Assembly (NCBI GenBank): GCA_034521955.1
Contig: JAXHLT010000001.1
Location: 124,001-188,000, forward strand
From: M55B127 sp034521955
GTDB taxonomy: Bacteria > Bacillota > Halanaerobiia > Halanaerobiales > M55B127
Direction of reading: 5' to 3'
DNA length: 64,000 bases
The stretch's first letter is position 1. Every line of letters starts with the position of its first letter. Both the position numbers and the translations under genes were made by a program. Shown here piece by piece: positions 25,708-34,179 of the stretch. The notes beneath the pieces were generated by a model, which did not search any database, was not told the origin of the DNA, and saw only the letters and a list, made by a program, of their open reading frames with translations.

Positions 25708-27028
25708 CTAGTCATTATTATTGTTATTGTTCTCTTTATCATTCATAACTGGTGGTAGTTCATGGGTTAAAAGTGAAAGTTGATCTGCTAAATCTCCAAT
25801 TTCTTTTCTTAATACAAATATACAGTCCGATTTTTTAGCAAGACCATTTACAACATCTTCTGCAAATGTTTCACAGTCCGGGGCTCCACATGCTGCACAG
25901 TCTAAACCAGGTAAACTTTCAATTAGTTTTTCTAATTTATCTAGTTTATCTATTGCTTTGACAAAGTCTTCATCTAATTTTTCTGCACCAATTTCTTTAA
26001 TCTTTTCATCTAATTTAAAGTTATAGTCATCTAGGTTTTGATTTATGAAGTCTTTTTTGGATCTAGTACTGCTTTTGATATTATATTTTGCTTGAAAGGG
26101 ATTACTTACATTAAAAATTCCACCTACACAACCAGTCGGACAGGCCACTAGTTCTAAATATCTAATTCCTTTCAGATTACCTCTTGTTAATTCATCTAAA
26201 ACTTTTTTAATATTATGTATACCTGAAACTGATAAAGTGTCAATAACTCCTTCATTATTTAATATATCATTTTCACCACCACTTTGACCCCATGATATTC
26301 CTAAAAATGGTTGGTATTTTTGTTTTAACTTTACATTTTGTAAGTTGTCGTTTTTTATAATGTTCATTATTTTTGGATAAACTTTATCTACAGAAATAGC
26401 TCCAGTTAAGCTGGATTTATCTCTACCTAATGGATTTTTAATTGCAGTTACCTTTGCTGGACAAGGAGTGATAAAATAAGATACTATAATTATCTTTCTT
26501 GTTTTTGTCTACTTTTTTATCAACATAGTCTGCCATAAGATCTACAGGTGAATTAAAAGGTACTATATTATCAATTAGTTCAGGATATAGTAACGAAATT
26601 AATCTTACTATTACAGGACATGATGATGATATATAGGTTCCTTTATGTTTGGTTAGAAACTGTTTTGTCTTTTTAGATACTGCTTCTGCTGCATAGGCAA
26701 CATCCCAAACTTCATCAAAACCCAACTTATAGACTGCTTTTTTTATCTTTTCTGGATTAAACTTTCTATCGAATTGACCATAAAAACTTGGTGCTAGAAG
26801 AGCTATGTTATAATCATAATTTTTTAATTGTTCTAGGTCATCTGTTTTTGCATACTTTGCATGGTACTGACATGTCCTAATACATTCAGCACAGTCAATA
26901 CATAAGTCTTCTTTTATGGTTGCTTTACCTTGGTGGACACGGATTGCTTTTGTGGGACAGTTTTTTACACAGTTTGTACAGCCCTCACATTTATCTTCTT
27001 TTAATAATACAGAATGTTTATTGCTCAT
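25708..27028 (-). pseudogene. Hydrogenase-like Fe-S protein (HfsB-type), one +1 frameshift
   Basis: Two frames form one 439-residue protein. The first gives two [4Fe-4S] motifs (CEGCTNCVKNC, CIDCAECIRTC) and the H-cluster-domain relative with SSSCPVIVRLI. The second resumes FITPCPAKVTAIKNP, then LVACPTGCVGG and a C-terminal [4Fe-4S] DCAACGAPDCETFAED. One extra base near 26479 breaks the frame: the first frame runs into SSKGNCN-stop. The family resembles sensory or HfsB-like [FeFe]-hydrogenase relatives lying beside hydABC; it has lost some H-cluster Cys (SCP instead of CCP) and is probably not an H2 catalyst. A mutation, read error or recoding are all possible. Confidence 0.8.
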
Positions 27029-27043
27029 GATTACACCCGCTTT

Positions 27044-27472
27044 TTACTTGGCTATATTGATAAAAGCCGTTAATTTAGTATATTCTCCAAGTTCGCTTTC
27101 AACTTCAAGATCATCTGAAAATCTTTTAACATTATTTAGACCCATTCCGGCTCCAAAACCTAATTCCCTTATATCATCTGTGGCTGTTGAATATCCAGCT
27201 TCAAATGCTCTGTCAATATCTTCAATACCTGGACCCTTGTCATCAGAAACAATACTGATTTGTTCAGTATCTATATATGCTTTTAGTCTTCCACCTTCCG
27301 AGTGGATAATTAAATTCATTTCAAGTTCATATGTAATTATTGAAGTTCTTCTTATATCCGTATTATTTACTCCCAGTTTTCTTAATAGGCTTTTAAGTTT
27401 ACTGGAAACTTCACCACCACTTGCAAAGTCTCCTTTTTCAATTTCACTATCTATTATCTTTTTTTTCTTCAA
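27044..27472 (-). CDS. Anti-sigma-factor-like ATP-binding protein
   Basis: A 142-residue GHKL ATPase of the RsbW/SpoIIAB kind. The N box is ITYELEMNLIIHSEGG, and the G boxes are DDKGPGIEDIDRAFEAGYST and FGAGMGLNNVKRFSD. TTG start behind GGTGG. It lies between the two Fe-S/DRTGG genes in an unbroken gene run and is the second GHKL protein of the region. It may be a switch kinase or anti-sigma protein tied to the hydrogenase-like sensor; the partner is unknown. Confidence 0.85.
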   Translation of the reverse strand: MKKKKIIDSEIEKGDFASGGEVSSKLKSLLRKLGVNNTDIRRTSIITYELEMNLIIHSEGGRLKAYIDTEQISIVSDDKGPGIEDIDRAFEAGYSTATDDIRELGFGAGMGLNNVKRFSDDLEVESELGEYTKLTAFINIAK

Positions 27473-27486
27473 AGTTTATCATCCAC

Positions 27487-27849
27487 CTACTCTATTTTAA
27501 CCATTTTTTCGGGTTTAACTCCCAGATTATATAAAATTCCACAGGCTTCAAACATCGGTTTGTCTGTCATATATAAAAGTATTTCTTTTTCTTTGGCCAG
27601 TTCAACTGTTTCTTTAACAGGAGTCTTACCACGGACAAATATAATTATTTTTATTCCAATCATTTCTGAGGTTCTAACAACCTGTGGATTGGTCAATCCA
27701 GTTATCAGCATAGTTTTAGCATTAGAAAATGCCAAAACATCACTCATTAAATCAGCTCCACAAGCAGTTTTTACATCAATTTCGACTTTTTCAGGAATTT
27801 CAAATATTTCTTTTAAACTCAAGTGTTCTTTGATTTCTTTTAACTTCAT
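27487..27849 (-). CDS. DRTGG domain protein (copy 2)
   Basis: A 120-residue DRTGG-type protein with KTACGADLMSDVLAF, TMLITGLTNPQVVRTSEMIGIKIIIFVRGK and KEKEILLYMTDKPMFEACGILYNLG. The extended SDVLAF-...-LTNPQ form differs from copy 1, so the pair is not a recent duplication. It opens the sensory cluster directly after the amidohydrolase gene (5 bases). Ligand and role unknown. Confidence 0.8.
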   Translation of the reverse strand: MKLKEIKEHLSLKEIFEIPEKVEIDVKTACGADLMSDVLAFSNAKTMLITGLTNPQVVRTSEMIGIKIIIFVRGKTPVKETVELAKEKEILLYMTDKPMFEACGILYNLGVKPEKMVKIE

Positions 27850-27854
27850 AGTTT

Positions 27855-29021
27855 TTATTTACCATCCTTTTTGTTTTCAACAATATTACCATTAATAAAT
27901 ACTTTATCAATAGTTGATGTAATATCCAATGGATATCCATTATATATTACAAGGTCAGCATCTTTACCTACCTCAATACTTCCAACCCTATCGTCTACAC
28001 CTAAAATTTCAGCTGGATTAATAGTAATTGCCTTTAATGCTTCTTTAGGATCTAACCCTTCTTTAATAGCCAAAGCAGCATAAACTGTTGCATTTTTAGT
28101 AGGAATTACAGGATGGTCACTCATAAGAGCAATTTTAACTCCCGCTTTTGCTAAAACACCAGCAGTTTTAAAACTTAACTCACTTAATTCAACCTTTACT
28201 CTACCTGTCATTGAAGGACCAACAACTGCAGGTATTTTTGCCTCAGCAATTTCATCTGCTATTTTATGACCTTCTGTACAGTGCTCTAATGTTATTTTAA
28301 CATCAAATTCTTTGGCAATTCTTATTGCAGTCATGATATCATCTGCGCGATGAGCATGTACTTTGAGTGGAAGTTCTTTATTAATAACTCTGATTAAACT
28401 TTCCATTTTTATATCTCTATCAAATGCTTTATCTTCCTTTTTAGCATTTTCTTTTTTTTGTATATAATCCTGTGCTTTCATTAAGTTTTCTCTCATGATA
28501 GCTGCAATTCCCATTCTTGTTGTGGGTAGTTTTTTTTGTTCTTTATATACTCTTTTTGGATTTTCACCAAAAGCAGCTTTTAGACCAGCAGGATTTTTTA
28601 AAACCATTTGGTCAACTGTTTTACCATATGTTTTTATAACCATACTTTCTCCACCAAGTACATTGGCACTTCCTGGTCCAGTCATTATTGTTGTTACACC
28701 ATTTTGCAGTGATTCTTTTAGAGCAAAATCATCTGGATTCACTGCATCTATTGCTCTTAGGTGAGGAGTTATTGGGTCTGTCATTTCATTACAGTCCTGA
28801 CCTTCCCAACCTAAACCATCTTCTTCAATTCCTAGATGGGTATGGGCATCAATAATTCCAGGAATAACAGTTTTTCCTTTACCATCAATTACTTCATAAT
28901 CATCTTTAATTTCAATATATTCTGAAATTTCTGCTACTTTTCCATCTTTAACAAGGATTGAACCTTCTTTAAAGTCTTTTTTTGACATTGTTAAAATCTC
29001 AGCATCTTTAATTAATATCAT
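27855..29021 (-). CDS. Amidohydrolase (imidazolonepropionase-like group)
   Basis: A metal-dependent amidohydrolase of 388 residues. Ligands are seen in DAHTHLG (about 58-64), KVHAHRADD, LEHCTEGH and MSDHP; the carboxylated-Lys class feature is not certain. This COG1228-type group cleaves cyclic amides and peptides; the real substrate is not predictable. ATG 29021 is chosen; the GTG at 29036 overlaps the asparaginase stop. It sits 5 bases before DRTGG copy 2 and is co-transcribed with asparaginase. Confidence 0.88.
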   Translation of the reverse strand: MILIKDAEILTMSKKDFKEGSILVKDGKVAEISEYIEIKDDYEVIDGKGKTVIPGIIDAHTHLGIEEDGLGWEGQDCNEMTDPITPHLRAIDAVNPDDFALKESLQNGVTTIMTGPGSANVLGGESMVIKTYGKTVDQMVLKNPAGLKAAFGENPKRVYKEQKKLPTTRMGIAAIMRENLMKAQDYIQKKENAKKEDKAFDRDIKMESLIRVINKELPLKVHAHRADDIMTAIRIAKEFDVKITLEHCTEGHKIADEIAEAKIPAVVGPSMTGRVKVELSELSFKTAGVLAKAGVKIALMSDHPVIPTKNATVYAALAIKEGLDPKEALKAITINPAEILGVDDRVGSIEVGKDADLVIYNGYPLDITSTIDKVFINGNIVENKKDGK

Positions 29022-29025
29022 AAGA

Positions 29026-30039
29026 TTACACTTCACTTTCTTTTAAATTGATTGTTTGTTCAATATATCCCACTTTATTTTTATGGTGATTTTTTACTTC
29101 TGGTTTAATATATTTTTTTAATTTACTTTTATGTTCTTTAGATAAGTACCCTAAATTATTCAATACCTCTATAATAACTGGAGGTATTGCTCTTGAATTA
29201 CCATCTTCAATTTTTACACAAACTCCAGGACCATCATTATATAATCCTAGACCAAAAACACCTTCAGCTCCCATTTTTCCTGTCAGTTTATCACTCATTA
29301 CATCTATTAAATCAGTATTAAATCTTTTAGTTCCTGCGATCATATCAGGATTTTTTCTAATACTTTCTGTTATTCTTATTGCAGCTTCTTTATATTTATT
29401 AGAAAGATATTCTGGATTAGCTAACTTTGCAAAACCTAGGGCCATATTTTTTATTGAAAGACCAAAAACAACCACTCCACATCCATCTTCTCCCAAAAAG
29501 ATATTCTCTTTTTTTGTTTCAGTAATATCACTAATGGTCTTTAACATTAATTTTTGTATAGGATGGTTTTTATCTAAATAATTATTAATATCCCAACCAT
29601 TATACTTACAAATTGATAAGAAGGCGGCATGTTTACCAGAACAATTGTTATGTATTTCAGTAGGTTTGTTTTTAGATAAATAGAGTTTATGAGCGGCTTT
29701 TTTGTAATAGGGATCATGAACTCCACACTGAAGTTTGTCTTCACTTACATTAATTTTTTCTAAAATACTTTTAACTGCTTTAATATGTTTGTTCTCACCA
29801 TTATGTGAAGCACACATAACAGCTATTTCTTGATTCGTAAAATTAAAATAGTCAGCTGCTTTTGATGTAATAACCGGTAAGGCTTGAAAAAATTTAGCCG
29901 CTGACCTTAAATATGTAATTTTATCACTGTCTCCATGATAATATAGAAGTTTCCCATCAGGAGAAGTTACAGCAATATCTCCTCTATGTCTGCTTTCAAC
30001 AAGATTACTACGGTAGACATTAGCAATATAATCAGCCAT
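29026..30039 (-). CDS. Asparaginase (L-asparaginase II family)
   Basis: A 337-residue protein of the asparaginase II family (COG4448-like), distinct from AnsA/AnsB. Characteristic parts are ESRHRGDIAV, RSAAKFFQALPV, CASHNGE, NNCSGKHAAFL and EDGCGVVVFG. It should hydrolyse asparagine to aspartate and ammonia. RBS GGGGTG is 5 bases before the ATG. It is first in a gene run leading through the amidohydrolase into the hydrogenase-associated cluster, which may be only shared transcription. Confidence 0.92.
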   Translation of the reverse strand: MADYIANVYRSNLVESRHRGDIAVTSPDGKLLYYHGDSDKITYLRSAAKFFQALPVITSKAADYFNFTNQEIAVMCASHNGENKHIKAVKSILEKINVSEDKLQCGVHDPYYKKAAHKLYLSKNKPTEIHNNCSGKHAAFLSICKYNGWDINNYLDKNHPIQKLMLKTISDITETKKENIFLGEDGCGVVVFGLSIKNMALGFAKLANPEYLSNKYKEAAIRITESIRKNPDMIAGTKRFNTDLIDVMSDKLTGKMGAEGVFGLGLYNDGPGVCVKIEDGNSRAIPPVIIEVLNNLGYLSKEHKSKLKKYIKPEVKNHHKNKVGYIEQTINLKESEV

Positions 30040-30079
30040 TTGTACACCCCTTATTTAAATATAACTATATAACTATGTA

Positions 30080-30430
30080 TTAAAGATTTATTAACCCTAA
30101 ACTTATGCCAAGTGCTGTATCTACTCTTTCTAATATTTCTCCATTTAACTTTGCCACTTCACTTTTTAATCTTTTTTTGTCAATTGTTCTTATCTGTTCT
30201 AACAATATTACTGAATCTCTTTCTAAGCTTGAATCCCCAGCAGAAATCTCAACATGTGTCGGTAACTGTGCCTTTTCAATTTTTGACGTTATTGCAGCTA
30301 CAATAATTGTTGGACTATACTTGTTACCTATGTCATTTTGAACAATTAATACAGGTCTGACCCCACCCTGTTCTGAACCCACAACAGGGTTAAGGTCAGC
30401 ATAATATACATCTCCTCTTTTTAAATCCAT
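30080..30430 (-). CDS. ndoA: Type II toxin, MazF/EndoA mRNA interferase
   Basis: A 116-residue MazF-fold endoribonuclease, the exact size of Bacillus EndoA. The start MDLKRGDVYYADLNPVVGSEQ and the GGVRPVLIVQND motif, with catalytic Arg and later Thr (AAITSKIEKAQLPTHVEI), are well conserved. ATG 30430 is preferred; an upstream GTG lies in the RBS. It overlaps the antitoxin region by a few bases in normal antitoxin-toxin order. Confidence 0.95.
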   Translation of the reverse strand: MDLKRGDVYYADLNPVVGSEQGGVRPVLIVQNDIGNKYSPTIIVAAITSKIEKAQLPTHVEISAGDSSLERDSVILLEQIRTIDKKRLKSEVAKLNGEILERVDTALGISLGLINL

Positions 30431-30434
30431 AAAT

Positions 30435-30710
30435 TTATTCACACTCCACTAAACATTTTTCATAAATTTGTATCGAATTACTGTCACACTTTAAACCCTC
30501 ATGGGCTAATTCTAAGTTGATATCACTCATTTCAATATAGCCTTTTTTGAGCTGTTCTCTTAGTTCAATCTTTTTGTGTTCACATAAAAAATGGGTCACT
30601 GCATCGTGTATAAACTTGTCCCTACTGACTCTACGGTATTTAACATAATCATCTACATCTTTTAATAGTCCTTCGGAAATTTCAATAGTAATTTTGGTTT
30701 TTTCTTCCAA
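30435..30710 (-). CDS. Type II antitoxin, EndoAI/MazE-like ribbon-helix-helix protein
   Basis: A 91-residue RHH DNA-binding antitoxin. The N-terminal strand KTKITIEISEGLLKDVDDYVKYRRVSRDKFIHDAV has the dimeric RHH pattern, and the C-terminal tail should bind MazF. The TTG at 30710 has GGAGG 8 bases upstream; the GTG at 30719 lies inside that RBS. It precedes the toxin and probably represses their common promoter. Confidence 0.88.
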   Translation of the reverse strand: MEEKTKITIEISEGLLKDVDDYVKYRRVSRDKFIHDAVTHFLCEHKKIELREQLKKGYIEMSDINLELAHEGLKCDSNSIQIYEKCLVECE

Positions 30711-30747
30711 CCACCGCACCTCCAGAATTATTTAGAATATTATAAAA

Positions 30748-30770
30748 CAGATGGGGAAATACCCCACCTG
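30748..30770 (-). terminator. Terminator of the helicase gene
   Basis: CAGGTGGGG pairs with CCCCATCTG (one G-U) around TATTT, followed by TTTTATAAT on the minus strand, about 75 bases after the helicase stop. Its tail contains a TATAAT (30744-30739) that may be the -10 of the antitoxin-toxin pair. Confidence 0.75.
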
Positions 30771-30847
30771 AAAAACACCTGTTATTTTGATATAATATAT
30801 ACTTACCTAATTACTATTATAACTCAATTTTCGTATTAATACAATAT

Positions 30848-33097
30848 CTAAAGTTGATAATATAAGCCCTTGTCTTTAATATAATCAATTAAGTTTTTAT
30901 AGGTTTCATTTTTTTCTATAGTAGAACTGTCACCAATAATAATTAACTTTCTTTTTGCTCTTGTTAAAGCAACATTTAACCTTCTTAAGTCTCTTAAAAA
31001 ACCTATATTGTTATGAGAATTACTTCTCACTAATGAAATTAAAACAACTTCTTTTTCACGTCCTTGAAAACCATCAACAGTATTAATTTCTAAATTTTCG
31101 ATATTATTGTGTTTTTTAAATAAATCTACCTGATCTTTATATGGTGCAATAACAGCCAGGTCTTTTGGCTTCAACTTTGATTTTAAAGCTTCATCAACTA
31201 TATCTAAAAGTATTTCCATTTCAACAGGGTTGTCATATGAATTAGAACCCTTTAATGATCTTTCATTAGCTGTCATCATTTTTGTATCGATAAATACAAT
31301 TGGTTTATCAGGATTTAGGGATTTATCTGTAAAACACTCTTTACCTTTCATTTTGTAACCTAAGTCCTCTAAGGTATGATTAGCTACATTAGATGAGCTT
31401 TTTAATTTATTATTGTAAAACTCTTTATTAGAGAAATTCATTATATCATCATGCATTCTGTACTGTATTTCAAGCATAGATCTTATGCTTTTACCATATA
31501 TCTCATATAATCTTTCAAACATTGACTTATTTAATCCTTTTTTAGCAGCCTTTTCATTTAAAATTGTAGGTGGCAGTTGTTTATGATCACCTATTAGTAC
31601 TGCCTTTTTACCTTTTATAAAAGGTATAAGAGCTGCTGGTTCAGTTGATTGCGTTGCTTCATCAATTACAATTAAATCAAAATTATACTCTGATAAAAGT
31701 TCTGAACCTGCAGTTGAATTAGTTGCACAAACTACATCTGCTTTTTCTAAAAGATCTTTAACTGCATTTTCTTCTAATTTATTAATTTTATTAAACAGTT
31801 CATCAATTTCTTGCTGTAATTTTATCCATTCAGCCATTTCTTCTATTATGGCAGGTTTAACACCTCTTGCTCCTTTATTTTGTTCAGCCCTCTTTATGAT
31901 TTGATCATCGCTCATTCCTCTTTTTAAACTATCACCTGGGTGTTGGTATTGATCTTGTTTATCTAATAATTTATCAGCTTTTTCTCTTAACTTTTCAGCT
32001 TCTTTATATTTTGGATGATCTAATATTTTATAGTCAAGTGTGTGTTTTCTTAAAAGAGGTGTAACTCTTATTGGATGACCCAATCTTAGGACATCTGTAC
32101 CCATATTAACTAATCTTTCAACAAGATTATCTACAGCTACATTTGAATCGGCTGTAGCTAATATTTCTTTATTCTTTTTAACTGCTTGATTAATAATTTC
32201 TATTGCAGTCATAGTTTTGCCTGTACCAGGTGGTCCCTGAATTAAATAGAAGTCATTGGCTAAGATAGCAGACTTTACAGCTTCTTTTTGAGAATTATTT
32301 AAATCCTCATTTATCCATTCAATATCATCCTGTAATTCTTTCTTCCAGGATGGTTTATCTAAACCAAGTAATTTTTTCTGTAAATTATCAAGTTTTGAAT
32401 CTTGATTTGTATTTTTAAACTTTTCTAAAGCATCAAACATTCTCTGAAAAGTAACATCATTTACATATAAGTCAACTCTTAAAGTATCGGTTAATACAAA
32501 TCCTGGTGGTTTTTCATCAAATACAACGGTCAAAGAATAATTTGTCTTTTCTGAAACCGTTCCAGTCGGATTATTTTCATCAAGAATTTTATTCTTACTT
32601 ATCATGACTAAATCACCGATACTAATTTCAGTATCAGGTAATTTTTCTCCAACCTCTTTTTTCATAAACTTTACCTTGGGTTTATGATCATAAGTATGAC
32701 CATCTTTTTTACTCCTCATATTTAATAAGGCTCTTCCTTTTTTCTCTCTTTCTCTTGGAGACAACCTTTTAATTTCAATTTCATGTCTTTCCATTTCTTC
32801 TTTTCTTTCCAATTCAACTAAATAAGTGTATTTATTATAATAATCGTTAAGTTTACTTTTTCTTTCAGCATCATCATCTATCTCTAAATGGACTTTTACT
32901 CCCCCAATTTTATTGTTATCCATTACATTAATCACTTTATCACAGACTTCATTTTTTACTTCAACTTCTGCAATATTATCTTTTATATTAATATTACCTA
33001 TATCATTACTACTAATATTGGCTTCATTTATAAAAGCACCAACAATATCGCCAGGACCAATATGCTTATCTATATCCTTAATAATGATATTTTGCAT
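30848..33097 (-). CDS. SF1B helicase (IGHMBP2/Upf1-like) with N-terminal DbpA-like domain
   Basis: A 749-residue superfamily 1B DNA/RNA helicase. About 75 N-terminal residues (MQNIIIKDIDKHIGPGDIVG, GNINIKDNIAEVEV) look like the DbpA/CsdA RNA-binding domain. Then comes the OB-like region and the AAA helicase core with Walker A QGPPGTGKTMTAIEI near 289, DEATQSTEPAALIP, GDHKQLPPT, QYRMHDDI, VDGFQGREKEVV and ALTRAKRKLIIIGD. RBS GGAGGTG. Human IGHMBP2 and bacterial relatives act on RNA or stalled complexes; the added RRM-like domain suggests a structured-RNA substrate. It lies between the toxin pair and dcd. Confidence 0.9.
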   Translation of the reverse strand: MQNIIIKDIDKHIGPGDIVGAFINEANISSNDIGNINIKDNIAEVEVKNEVCDKVINVMDNNKIGGVKVHLEIDDDAERKSKLNDYYNKYTYLVELERKEEMERHEIEIKRLSPREREKKGRALLNMRSKKDGHTYDHKPKVKFMKKEVGEKLPDTEISIGDLVMISKNKILDENNPTGTVSEKTNYSLTVVFDEKPPGFVLTDTLRVDLYVNDVTFQRMFDALEKFKNTNQDSKLDNLQKKLLGLDKPSWKKELQDDIEWINEDLNNSQKEAVKSAILANDFYLIQGPPGTGKTMTAIEIINQAVKKNKEILATADSNVAVDNLVERLVNMGTDVLRLGHPIRVTPLLRKHTLDYKILDHPKYKEAEKLREKADKLLDKQDQYQHPGDSLKRGMSDDQIIKRAEQNKGARGVKPAIIEEMAEWIKLQQEIDELFNKINKLEENAVKDLLEKADVVCATNSTAGSELLSEYNFDLIVIDEATQSTEPAALIPFIKGKKAVLIGDHKQLPPTILNEKAAKKGLNKSMFERLYEIYGKSIRSMLEIQYRMHDDIMNFSNKEFYNNKLKSSSNVANHTLEDLGYKMKGKECFTDKSLNPDKPIVFIDTKMMTANERSLKGSNSYDNPVEMEILLDIVDEALKSKLKPKDLAVIAPYKDQVDLFKKHNNIENLEINTVDGFQGREKEVVLISLVRSNSHNNIGFLRDLRRLNVALTRAKRKLIIIGDSSTIEKNETYKNLIDYIKDKGLYYQL

Positions 33098-33158
33098 ATT
33101 AACACCTCCTAGTTATATTGTTTGCTGTTTTTAAAGGTTCTATTTTATAAACAACAAG

Positions 33159-33701
33159 CTAATTATCTTCATTTTCTGTATCTTCATAAACTTTACTACC
33201 TACTGCTGTATCCTGACCTTGGTACTTTCCTTGGTAGGGAAATTCAGCTTTTTTGTCCATTTTTGCAATAACTAATTGACAAATTCTTCTACCTGCTTTT
33301 AGTTTAATTGGTAAACGATTTGCATTGTATAGTTCTAATGTTATCTTACCTGCAAAACCTGGGTCAACCCATCCAGCATTTTGAATAAATAGTCCCATTC
33401 TTCCAATTGAACTTCTACCTTCTACAAAGGCAGTTAGATTATCTGGAAGCTGGATGAATTCTTCTGTAGTTGCAAGCAAGAACGAATGAGGTGGTATAAC
33501 TATCTGTTCACTGTTTATTTCGTTATAATTCAACTTATCCTCTAAGGTCATTATTTCCATTTGATTTTCATCGATCTTTAAATAATGTGTTCCTAACCTT
33601 AAATCAATTGAAGCTGGTTGTAATAAAACATCTTCAAAGGGATCTATAACTAGATCTCCAGTTTTTAACAACTTTTTAATTGTGCTGTCAGAAATTATCA
33701 T
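33159..33701 (-). CDS. dcd: dCTP deaminase
   Basis: Converts dCTP to dUTP for thymidylate synthesis, 180 residues. Trimer-fold motifs: MIISDSTIKKLLKTGDLVIDP, EGRSSIGRMGLFIQNAGWVDPGF with the catalytic Glu near 138 (TLELYN), and the C-terminal YQGKYQGQDTAVGS lid. Normal length. It follows the CBS gene by 23 bases and could be co-transcribed. Confidence 0.96.
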   Translation of the reverse strand: MIISDSTIKKLLKTGDLVIDPFEDVLLQPASIDLRLGTHYLKIDENQMEIMTLEDKLNYNEINSEQIVIPPHSFLLATTEEFIQLPDNLTAFVEGRSSIGRMGLFIQNAGWVDPGFAGKITLELYNANRLPIKLKAGRRICQLVIAKMDKKAEFPYQGKYQGQDTAVGSKVYEDTENEDN

Positions 33702-33724
33702 CTAGATTCTCCTTATCTTGTTTA

Positions 33725-34177
33725 TTATTCCGATGCGATGTGTTTTACAATATTATTTCTAGTAACAATTCCAATCATCTGTCCTGCATTATCTACTACA
33801 GGAATTCTATTTATATTTTTTTGATGCATTAAGGTTGCTATATCTTCTAGGGTATCATCTGGAGCTGCAGTTATTACTTCTTTGGTCATAAGTTCCTTAA
33901 CTTTTACTGCTGTAAATTTCTTAAACTCTTCTTTAAACTTTTTATAACTTTCAAGATAAATAATTCCACCTAAAACATTAATATATTCTGGAAAGTGCAA
34001 CTTTTTATCTTTTATAATCAGGTCATTTTCTGTTACAATTCCAACTAACTTCTTATCCCTTACAATAGGTAAACCACTAATACCATGTTCACTCATAATA
34101 TTTGCAGCTTCTTTGACAGTTGTTTCTGGATCTACTGTTATTACATCAGTAGTCATTATATCTTTAGCAACAACCAT
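33725..34177 (-). CDS. CBS-domain protein
   Basis: A 150-residue protein with two CBS domains: VVAKDIMTTDVITVDPETTVKEAAN, SGLPIVRDKKLVGIVTENDLI, then VKELMTKEVITAAPDDTLEDIA and NRIPVVDNAGQMIGIVTRNNIV. Such free CBS pairs bind adenine nucleotides or similar ligands. The ATG at 34177 follows a GGGGGTG RBS; the GTG at 34186 lies in it. It overlaps nothing but sits two bases from the nnr stop, suggesting coupling. Confidence 0.93.
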   Translation of the reverse strand: MVVAKDIMTTDVITVDPETTVKEAANIMSEHGISGLPIVRDKKLVGIVTENDLIIKDKKLHFPEYINVLGGIIYLESYKKFKEEFKKFTAVKVKELMTKEVITAAPDDTLEDIATLMHQKNINRIPVVDNAGQMIGIVTRNNIVKHIASE

Positions 34178-34179
34178 TT

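Noticed and set aside
26916..27500. 194-codon plus-strand frame
   Set aside because: Antisense to the ferredoxin-like start of the hydrogenase relative and the anti-sigma-like gene; Ser/Pro-rich with no motif. The minus-strand frames carry clear domains.
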